From NCBI GenBank assembly GCA_036525535.1, contig DATDAH010000137.1, forward strand, positions 1 to 7,699: DNA of 7,699 nucleotides. The letters run 5' to 3'. Positions 1-5,060 of the stretch are shown here, piece after piece. The DNA comes from DATDAH01 sp036525535 (GTDB lineage Bacteria > Actinomycetota > Acidimicrobiia > Acidimicrobiales > DATDAH01). The position numbers and the translations under genes are program-made. Within the stretch, counting starts at the first letter, position 1. Every line of letters starts with the position of its first letter. A model generated the notes under the pieces. That model was not told where the DNA came from, ran no database searches, and worked only from the letters and a program-made list of their open reading frames with translations.

Positions 1-191
1 ACCTGGCGCGGTCCTTCAACCGGGACTTCCGCTTCGACGCGAAGGAGCTCGCCGGCTGGGCCGAGGCCTTCGCCGAGATGCCCCCCGAGGCGATCCGCCA
101 GCCCGAGGTCTTCGGCCCCGAGCTCACGCCACCCGAGGGGGCCGACGAGCAGACCAAGCTCCTCGCCTTCCTCGGCCGTCAGGCCTGGTAG
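1..191 (+). CDS. C-terminal end of an unidentified protein (5' partial)
   Basis: The window opens inside a gene. The frame whose codons begin at base 3 is open from the left edge and ends with TAG at 189-191, giving 62 residues. The visible tail starts LARSFNRDFRFDAKELAGW, is rich in Glu, Ala and Pro, and ends in LGRQAW. Codon third positions are strongly G/C, as expected for a real gene in this genome. I do not recognise the family: there is no membrane segment, metal motif or nucleotide-binding motif in the part that is visible. A 7-bp-stem hairpin 14 bases after the stop could end its transcription. The next gene on the same strand starts about 200 bases later and has its own candidate promoter, so the two are probably separate units. 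Confidence 0.7.
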   Translation, partial: LARSFNRDFRFDAKELAGWAEAFAEMPPEAIRQPEVFGPELTPPEGADEQTKLLAFLGRQAW

Positions 192-205
192 CCGTCAGCG
201 CGGCC

Positions 206-237
206 GAGGCCCGGTTCAACGAGCTCGGGTGGGCCTC
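206..237 (+). terminator. Possible hairpin terminator of the left-edge gene
   Basis: GAGGCCC at 206-212 and GGGCCTC at 231-237 form a perfect 7-bp inverted repeat around an 18-base loop, starting 14 bases after the stop codon at 191. There is no T-tract, which is common for terminators in GC-rich actinobacteria, so the hairpin alone is the evidence. Chance inverted repeats of this size are not rare in such DNA. Confidence 0.35.
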
Positions 238-307
238 CCACGCCGTCCGATAGCCGGGCACCGCGGCCGGTCTGGCCGTGGACGAGCTCCCGCAGGACGG
301 GGGCGCG

Positions 308-332
308 GCTTGACGGCACCTGTGCTGGGTAG
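308..332 (+). promoter_or_regulatory. Possible sigma-B-type promoter of the STAS gene
   Basis: GCTT at 308-311, fifteen bases, then GGGTAG at 327-332 fits the GnnT-N14-16-GGGTA pattern known for stress sigma factors of the sigma-B family; only the last base differs from the usual pyrimidine. The start codon at 395 would be about 55 bases from the expected transcription start. A TTGACG at 310-315 overlaps it, but no good -10 lies 16-18 bases further on. Sigma-B-type promoters in front of anti-anti-sigma genes are a known autoregulatory arrangement; that it works so here is inference. Confidence 0.35.
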
Positions 333-394
333 GTGCGAACCGGCGCCCACGCGCCTCGGACGGCGCCAACGAGACGACGATCTTCGGAGAGGAC

Positions 395-745
395 ATGGGA
401 ACCACCGGGAGCGACGGCACCGGCGACCTCTACATGGTGGTCGGCACGAGCGAGGTCCACGCCGGCACGATCGACGCGTTCCGCGCCGAGCTCGACGTCG
501 CCGTGGAGCGGTACCGCGCGCTGCGAGAACGGACCGAGGGATCCGTCAGAGGTCCGCTGGTGGTCGACGTGGGTTGGGTCACCTACCTCGACACCGCCGG
601 GGTCGACCTCCTGGTCGAGGTGCACGACGATCTGCAGCGTGAAGGCGGCGCCCTGCGCCCCGTCAACGCCGCCGCCGCCGTCCGCCGTGTTCTCGAGGAC
701 ACGCAGCGGTGGGGCGTGGTCCACGGCACCGACCCCATCCGCTGA
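395..745 (+). CDS. STAS-domain anti-sigma factor antagonist
   Basis: The product is 116 residues, the usual size of a single-domain SpoIIAA/RsbV-type protein. Such proteins bind an anti-sigma kinase in the cytoplasm when dephosphorylated and so free a sigma factor. The diagnostic stretch is LVVDVGWVTYLDTAGVDLL (residues 55-73): a hydrophobic strand, then D66-T67-A68-G69 at the head of a helix. T67 occupies the position phosphorylated in B. subtilis SpoIIAA (Ser58), so the acceptor would be Thr. The helix and the GGALRPVN strand (84-91) follow in normal order. The start at 395 is supported by GGAG at 386-389, five bases upstream; Met14 is a less likely alternative. No SpoIIAB/RsbW-like kinase or sigma gene is in view, so it is an orphan here. 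It converges on the GyrI-like gene with 12 bases between the stops. Confidence 0.85.
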   Translation: MGTTGSDGTGDLYMVVGTSEVHAGTIDAFRAELDVAVERYRALRERTEGSVRGPLVVDVGWVTYLDTAGVDLLVEVHDDLQREGGALRPVNAAAAVRRVLEDTQRWGVVHGTDPIR

Positions 746-757
746 CCGATCGGGAGA

Positions 758-1201
758 TCACTGCAGGAGGTAGGCGATCTCCGTCTCGAGCTCCCGAGGG
801 TCTTCCCGCCAGTCGCCGTAGACCTCCCAACGCGTGCGGGTGAGCGAGTGCCCGTGGGTGGCGCACCAGGCACGCACAGCCTCGTGAGCCGCACCCAGGC
901 CGTCGTAGGCACCGCGGTGGACCGTCGTGGCGACGCGACCCGCCGGGAGCTGCGAAGGCGTCACCCGGCCCGAGGCGACGAACGGACCGTCGACCTGGAC
1001 GCCGACCTCCACGTTGGGGACGTCGTCGAGGTAGAGCATGACGTTGTGGCCGGTCTGGGTCGTCCCACCGGCCCGAATGAACGCGTAGACCTCGTCGAGG
1101 AGCTGCCCCCAAAGGCCGGGAAAGTCGGCCCAGGTGGTCGCCTGGGCGACGACAGCCGTCGGGCTTGCTTCGGCGTGGCGCACCATGACCTCGTAGCCCA
1201 T
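758..1201 (-). CDS. Stand-alone GyrI-like small-molecule-binding protein
   Basis: The protein has 147 residues and consists of one GyrI-like/AraC effector-binding domain without a DNA-binding part. Visible hallmarks are the helix WGQLLDEVYAFI (31-42), the strand VEVGVQVDGPF (64-74), the LPAGRVATTVHRGAYDGL region (85-102), the W125-E126-V-Y128 motif with the acidic residue expected in the ligand pocket, and the closing ELETEIAYLL (137-146). Stand-alone members bind hydrophobic drugs; some hydrolyse cyclopropanoid antibiotics, and E. coli SbmC/GyrI protects DNA gyrase. The start at 1201 is preceded by GAAGGGG on the minus strand, five bases away. The frame stays open up to 1603, but that extension is low-complexity Ser/Arg/Pro-rich sequence and runs through the divergent promoter region, so I do not include it. 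It is transcribed divergently from the Rox-like gene, suggesting a shared control region and a role in drug response. Confidence 0.82.
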   Translation of the reverse strand: MGYEVMVRHAEASPTAVVAQATTWADFPGLWGQLLDEVYAFIRAGGTTQTGHNVMLYLDDVPNVEVGVQVDGPFVASGRVTPSQLPAGRVATTVHRGAYDGLGAAHEAVRAWCATHGHSLTRTRWEVYGDWREDPRELETEIAYLLQ

Positions 1202-1303
1202 GTCTGCCCCTTCGTCACTCGGCGTGGCCGAGGTAGGGACCGGTCCGTTCGCCCGCATCGTCGAGCGTGAACTTCGCCGCCATGAGAAACGTAGCGCGCG
1301 GGA

Positions 1304-1324
1304 GGGGGCTTGCCGCAAGCGACC
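1304..1324. promoter_or_regulatory. RAE-like inverted repeat between the divergent genes
   Basis: GCTTG-CCG-CAAGC at 1308-1320 is a perfect inverted repeat, flanked by GGGG on the left (1304-1307) and GACCC on the right (1321-1325), so part of the outer arms also pairs. It closely resembles, from memory, the rifamycin-associated element, a 19-bp inverted repeat with a CTTGC/GCAAG centre found upstream of actinobacterial rox, rph, arr and helR genes. Here it lies 128 bases before a Rox-like start codon. The TTGCCG inside it could act as a -35 for the rightward gene. On the minus strand TTGCGG plus TACGTT (1293 to 1288, 19-base spacer) could serve the GyrI-like gene. The exact consensus needs checking against the literature. 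Confidence 0.6.
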
Positions 1325-1390
1325 CAAACGTGTTGAACATGACTCGTTCGCTGAGCCGATCACGACCAGAACCATGGACCAGGAGTTGTG

Positions 1391-1409
1391 GAATGCGTGT
1401 GTTGCATTC
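1391..1409. promoter_or_regulatory. Inverted repeat GAATGC-N7-GCATTC, possible operator
   Basis: GAATGC at 1391-1396 and GCATTC at 1404-1409 form a perfect 6-bp inverted repeat around GTGTGTT, ending 39 bases before the Rox-like start codon. The centre-to-centre distance of 13 bp is near one helical turn plus, the geometry of a dimeric regulator site, though a leader hairpin is equally possible. No regulator gene is adjacent except the GyrI-like protein, which lacks a DNA-binding domain. Confidence 0.35.
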
Positions 1410-1448
1410 AGTAGATGGGTCGATCTCGGCGCTTGCCGGGGAGCAGCG

Positions 1449-2912
1449 ATGACCGAGCATGCGGTGGTCATCGCAGGCGGCGGCCCGACCGGGCTGATGT
1501 TGGCGGGCGAGCTGGCGTCGGCAGGGATCGACGTCGCCATCGTCGAACGGCGCGCCGACCAGTCAGTCGAAGGGCGGCGGGCCGGTGGGCTGCTCGCCCG
1601 CACGATCGAGGTGCTCGATCAGCGGGGCATCGCGGAACGGTTCCTCGAAGCGGGGTACACCGCCCCGGCGCACGGGTTCGCCGGAATCCCCTTGGACCTC
1701 AGCGACTTCCCCACCCGCCACAACTACATCCTCGCCCTGTGGCAGAGCCGCTTCGAGCCCATCCTGGCGGACTGGGTCGGCGAGTTCGGGGTTCCGATCC
1801 TGCGCAGCCGCGAGGTGGTGGGCTTCACCCAGGACGAGACCGGCGTCGATGTCGAGCTGTCCGACGACACGTCGCTCCGGGCGGATTACCTCGTCGGCTG
1901 CGACGGAGGACGAAGCCTGGTCCGCAGGACGTCAGGCATCGCCTTCCCCGGGTTGGATCCCTCGAGCAGCGCGATCATCGCCGAGGTCCAGATGGACGAG
2001 CAGCCGGAGATCGGCATGCGCCCCGAGGGTGGTGGCCTCGGTCCCGTCAACCCGGAGGGCGGAGGGCCGTACGGGGTCGTGCTCATGGAACGACCGCCCG
2101 AGAGCTCCACTGAGCCCACCCTGCAGGACCTCCGCGAGGCGCTCATCCGGATCTACGGCTCGGACTACGGCGTGCACAGCCCGACCTATATCTCCCGTTT
2201 CAACGACACGTCCCGGCAGGCCGCGTCCTACCGCGAGGGCCGTGTGCTGCTCGCCGGTGACGCCGCCCACGTGCATCCCCCGCACGGCGGCCAGGGCCTC
2301 AACACGGGCGTGCAGGATGCGGTGAACCTGGGATGGAAGCTGGCCCAGGTGGTCAAGCGGACCTCACCCGAGAGCCTCCTGGACACCTACCACGCCGAAC
2401 GGCATCCGGTCGCGGCCCGGGTGCTGCACAACACAAGCGCGCAGGTCGCGCTCGGCACCCCCGACGAGCGCCACCAGGCTCTCCGCGACACCATGGTCGA
2501 CCTGTTGAGCTTGGACGAGCCCCGCCGGCGCATCGCCGCCGAGCTCTGCGCGCTCGACATCCACTACGACCTCGGCGAGGGCCACCCGCTGGTCGGGCGG
2601 CGCATGCCCGACCTCGACCTGCAAACCGCGGACGGTCCCACGCGCGTGTTCACCCTGCTGCACGAGGCCCGGCCCGTGCTCCTGAACCTCGATGAGCCCG
2701 GCGGCTTCGACAAAGCTCCGTGGGCGGATCGAGTCCAGTTGGTCAACGCCACGCACGATGGCGTGTGGGAGCTCCCGGTCCTCGGCGAAGTCGCTGCACC
2801 CCCGGCCGTGTTGATCCGACCCGACGGGCACGTCGCCTGGACCGGAGATCTCACGGACCCCGAGCTGCCTCACGCAATGGCGAGCTGGTTCGGAGCGGCC
2901 ACTCCCGCGTAG
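1449..2912 (+). CDS. rox: FAD-dependent aromatic monooxygenase, Rox-like (rifampicin monooxygenase family)
   Basis: This 487-residue class A flavoprotein hydroxylase (PheA/TfdB family) matches Rox in length and order. It has the FAD Rossmann motif GGGPTG (10-15), E33-R34-R35 at the end of the second strand, RAGGLLARTIEV (44-55), the DG motif YLVGCDGGRSLVRR (147-160), GVHSPTYISRF (241-251), the GD motif GDAAHVHPPHGGQGLNTG (270-287), and ERHPVA (317-322). A C-terminal thioredoxin-like domain includes YDLGEGHPLVGRR (373-385) and LIRPDGHVAW (455-464). Rox uses NADPH and oxygen to attack the rifamycin naphthoquinone and linearise the ring; substrate identity here is inferred from family resemblance and from the RAE-like site upstream. 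GGGGAG at 1438-1443, five bases upstream, supports the start at 1449. The frame is open back to 1200, but that part has no fold and begins before the flavin motif. Its last 62 bases overlap the convergent acetyltransferase gene. Another aromatic hydroxylase specificity is possible, so the symbol is tentative. Confidence 0.8.
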   Translation: MTEHAVVIAGGGPTGLMLAGELASAGIDVAIVERRADQSVEGRRAGGLLARTIEVLDQRGIAERFLEAGYTAPAHGFAGIPLDLSDFPTRHNYILALWQSRFEPILADWVGEFGVPILRSREVVGFTQDETGVDVELSDDTSLRADYLVGCDGGRSLVRRTSGIAFPGLDPSSSAIIAEVQMDEQPEIGMRPEGGGLGPVNPEGGGPYGVVLMERPPESSTEPTLQDLREALIRIYGSDYGVHSPTYISRFNDTSRQAASYREGRVLLAGDAAHVHPPHGGQGLNTGVQDAVNLGWKLAQVVKRTSPESLLDTYHAERHPVAARVLHNTSAQVALGTPDERHQALRDTMVDLLSLDEPRRRIAAELCALDIHYDLGEGHPLVGRRMPDLDLQTADGPTRVFTLLHEARPVLLNLDEPGGFDKAPWADRVQLVNATHDGVWELPVLGEVAAPPAVLIRPDGHVAWTGDLTDPELPHAMASWFGAATPA

Positions 2913-3429
2913 CACCCGACCCCGCGCTCGGAGGGACTCGAAGGCGCAGTCGGTAGAGGTTGTCGAGGAATCCGGAAACGACCGCCTGCTTCCAGAACAC
3001 GAAACCGAGTTTGCGGACGACGTTCTGCGACGGGACGTTCCGCGGGTCGATCATGGCGAGGATCTCGCCGGCGAACGTCGCTTCGGCCAGGGTGAGGAGC
3101 GCCCTCCCCGCCTCGGTCGCGTAGCCCTTCCCCCGCGCCTCGGGAACGAGCCGATATCCGTACTCGAGGCGCCGCTGCTCCTCGAAGTCGAACCAGTCCA
3201 CGCCCGAGTAGCCGATGATCGAGCCTGTCCGGCGCTCGATGACCGGCTGTTTTGCGAATGACAGCTCTGCAGCTCGCTCCAGCATCTCGTCGAAGCGACG
3301 ATGAGCGCTGTCCACGTCGAGCACGCCTGAGAAGACCATGAAGTCCTCGTCACCGAACAGCTGCACGAACCGCTCGCGGTCACCCTCGGCCGGCAGGCGA
3401 ACCTCGAGACGCGGTGTCAACACGGACAT
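2851..3429 (-). CDS. GNAT N-acetyltransferase, RimJ/RimL type, with a replaced C-terminus
   Basis: A 192-residue cytoplasmic acetyltransferase. It opens with the typical SVLTPRLEVRLPAEGDRERF (2-21). Next come the central strands IIGYSGVDW (71-79) and EYGYRLVPEARGKGYATEAG (89-108), whose R99-G-K-G-Y-A104 forms the acetyl-CoA pyrophosphate loop. NVVRKLGFVFW (136-146) closes the fold. Natural substrates of this family range from ribosomal proteins to antibiotics, so none can be assigned. The fold should end near NLYRLRL (157-163). From residue 163 the frame runs through the 20-bp tRNA-like repeat (2942 to 2923), then antisense through the end of the monooxygenase gene, adding about 30 Ser/Arg/Pro-rich residues. 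I infer that the native stop was lost at that junction. The start at 3429 has only a distant GGGGA upstream; GTG at 3423 is an alternative. Confidence 0.75.
   Translation of the reverse strand: MSVLTPRLEVRLPAEGDRERFVQLFGDEDFMVFSGVLDVDSAHRRFDEMLERAAELSFAKQPVIERRTGSIIGYSGVDWFDFEEQRRLEYGYRLVPEARGKGYATEAGRALLTLAEATFAGEILAMIDPRNVPSQNVVRKLGFVFWKQAVVSGFLDNLYRLRLRVPPSAGSGATREWPLRTSSPLREAARGP
2923..2942 (-). repeat. 20-bp tRNA-Arg 3'-end fragment, left copy
   Basis: CGCGCTCGGAGGGACTCGAA is identical to 7473-7492 and in the same orientation. Read on the minus strand it is bases 54-73 of tRNA-Arg(ACG): T-loop TTCGAGT, 3' half of the T-stem, 3' half of the acceptor stem CGAGCGC, and discriminator G. The match stops exactly at base 73. 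It starts 11 bases after the stop of the Rox-like gene and lies inside the reading frame of the acetyltransferase. An exact 20-bp match in 7.7 kb is very unlikely by chance, so it is a candidate attachment-site remnant. Confidence 0.75.
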
Positions 3430-3505
3430 CAGCCGTCGAGCGTTCCCCGCGCTGGTCCACGAGGACAAGCGAGTTCCGGGGCGGCAATCGTCAAGTTGTC
3501 GATAG

Positions 3506-3535
3506 TTGAATATTCCGGTCGGATTTTGGTAGAAA
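3506..3535 (+). promoter_or_regulatory. Possible promoter of the sulfatase gene
   Basis: The 112-base gap between the divergent acetyltransferase and sulfatase genes contains a conspicuously AT-richer patch (about 3489-3539). Within it TTGAAT (3506-3511) and TAGAAA (3530-3535) are 18 bases apart, a fair vegetative-type pair. Transcription would begin at about 3542, on the TTG start codon itself. A TTGACG on the minus strand (3494 to 3489) could serve the acetyltransferase, but I see no matching -10. Confidence 0.25.
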
Positions 3536-3541
3536 GCCGGA

Positions 3542-5020
3542 TTGACCGTCCCGACGATGCGAGGCCTCCCCCCACGATTGGCGGCGTCGGTCGCACCGGT
3601 GCTCCTCGCGGCGACGCTCGTCGCCGTGGCACCCCTCCGTGGGGTCGAGCCGGCAACGGCCGCCGCGACCAGCTCCCAGCCGAACGTCGTCGTGATCCTC
3701 ACCGACGACCAGACGCTCGCCCAGCTCGACACCATGCCGTCGACCCGACGCCTCATCGGGGGCCGAGGGCTCACCTTCACCGAAGCGATCGCGCCGTACC
3801 CCCTGTGCTGCCCGTCCCGGGCGACGCTGCTGACGGGTCGGTACGCCACGAACCACGGGGTCACGACCAACACCACCGACCGGCACGCGACCGCCGAGCT
3901 CGAGGCGGCCTACCTCGGCCTCGAGCGGGCCTCGCTCCCGATCTCGCTCCACGACGCCGGGTACTTCACCGGCTTCGTCGGGAAGTACCTGAACGGCTAC
4001 CTCCCCGAGCCGGTGACCCCGCCGGGGTGGGACGACTGGCGGGCGGTCATCCGGTACGAGACCTACCAGAACACGACCCTTTCGGACAACGGCCAGCGCG
4101 TCGAGCAGCCCCGCTACATGACCGATGTCCTCGCCGACGAGACCGTGGCGATGATCGAGCGCGCCTCGGCTCTCGACCGACCCTTCTTCGTCCAGCTCTC
4201 GACCTACGCCCCCCACTCGGTGTCCCACGGTCCGACTTGGGCGGCGCGCCACGCCGACCTCTTCCGCGGGGTGCGGGCGCCACGCACGCCGTCGTTCGAC
4301 GAGGCCGACACCTCGGACAAGCGGCGCCAGCGACCTCGGATCGGCCGCGCCGCCACCGCACAGATCGATCGGCACTGGCGGTCGTCGCTGCGGTCGCTCC
4401 AGGCGGTCGACGAGGCGGTGGAGCGCATCGTCGACGCCCTCCGCACCACCGACGAGCTCGGGTCCACGATGATCGTCTTCACGTCCGACAACGGCTACTT
4501 CTACGGCGAGCACCGGTTCACGCACGAGAAGTACCTCCCGTACGAGCCCTCGATCCGTGTCCCCTTCATCGTGGCCGGTCCGATGGTGCCGGCCGAGGAC
4601 CGGGGGGAGACGGTCGACCTCCCCATCGCGGGCATCGACCTCGTCCCGACGGTCCTGCACTACGCGAGGGGTCAGATGCCCATCACGATGGACGGGGTCT
4701 CCCTCCACAACGTCCTCGAAGGCGCGCGGCCGCGGCAGTGGGCCGAGGACCGCCACCTCCTCCTCTACGGCCGGACGACCGCGGGATGCTCGTGCGCGCC
4801 GGACTACTCCGGGGTCCGGACGGCCCGGTGGATGTACTGGACGAGCCAGTACGGCGACGAGCTCTACGACCTGGTCGCCGACCCCGACGAGCTCACCAAC
4901 CTCGCCGATCAGCCTCCCTACGAGGCCGTGGTCGAGGAGCTCGACTCGGCCCGGCGGGCACTCCTCACCTGCGCGGGGGCCGTCTGCGGACGGCCCACCG
5001 ACTGGACGCCGTGGGCATGA
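3542..5020 (+). CDS. Secreted sulfatase, N-acetylglucosamine-6-sulfatase type
   Basis: A 492-residue arylsulfatase-superfamily hydrolase. Residues 7-43 form a signal peptide: Arg7 and Arg12, the hydrophobic core AASVAPVLLAATLVAVA, and an Ala-rich cleavage region. Residues 48-57 (NVVVILTDDQ) supply the metal ligands D55 and D56. C89-C90-P-S-R93 followed by ATLLTGRY is the signature in which C89 is oxidised to formylglycine. GKY (147-149), APHS (223-226), TSDNGY (314-319) and HEK (328-330) provide the remaining catalytic and calcium positions. The CCPSR form, the NHGV that follows, and the C-terminal Cys pair near LLTCAGAVCG (474-483) resemble human GNS, suggesting 6-O-sulfated hexosamine substrates; this is inference. 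It depends on a formylglycine-generating enzyme that is not in view. I take the TTG at 3542; ATG at 3557 would shorten the signal peptide by five residues, and neither has a good ribosome binding site. It converges on the next gene with 40 bases between the stops. Confidence 0.87.
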   Translation: MTVPTMRGLPPRLAASVAPVLLAATLVAVAPLRGVEPATAAATSSQPNVVVILTDDQTLAQLDTMPSTRRLIGGRGLTFTEAIAPYPLCCPSRATLLTGRYATNHGVTTNTTDRHATAELEAAYLGLERASLPISLHDAGYFTGFVGKYLNGYLPEPVTPPGWDDWRAVIRYETYQNTTLSDNGQRVEQPRYMTDVLADETVAMIERASALDRPFFVQLSTYAPHSVSHGPTWAARHADLFRGVRAPRTPSFDEADTSDKRRQRPRIGRAATAQIDRHWRSSLRSLQAVDEAVERIVDALRTTDELGSTMIVFTSDNGYFYGEHRFTHEKYLPYEPSIRVPFIVAGPMVPAEDRGETVDLPIAGIDLVPTVLHYARGQMPITMDGVSLHNVLEGARPRQWAEDRHLLLYGRTTAGCSCAPDYSGVRTARWMYWTSQYGDELYDLVADPDELTNLADQPPYEAVVEELDSARRALLTCAGAVCGRPTDWTPWA

Positions 5021-5060
5021 GCACACCTGGCCGGGATGCTGCTCCTGCCGACCTGGACGG

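Noticed and set aside
748..759. GATC-GGGA-GATC between the STAS and GyrI-like stops
   Set aside because: Four-base arms are expected by chance; not a credible terminator or site.
1200..1448. N-terminal extension of the Rox-like protein by 83 residues
   Set aside because: The extension precedes the FAD Rossmann motif that starts all family members, runs through the palindromic control region, and the ATG at 1449 has a good ribosome binding site.
1202..1603. N-terminal extension of the GyrI-like protein by 134 residues
   Set aside because: It is Ser/Arg/Pro-rich, overlaps the start of the divergent gene, and is unnecessary since the ATG at 1201 has GAAGGGG in front and gives a full domain.
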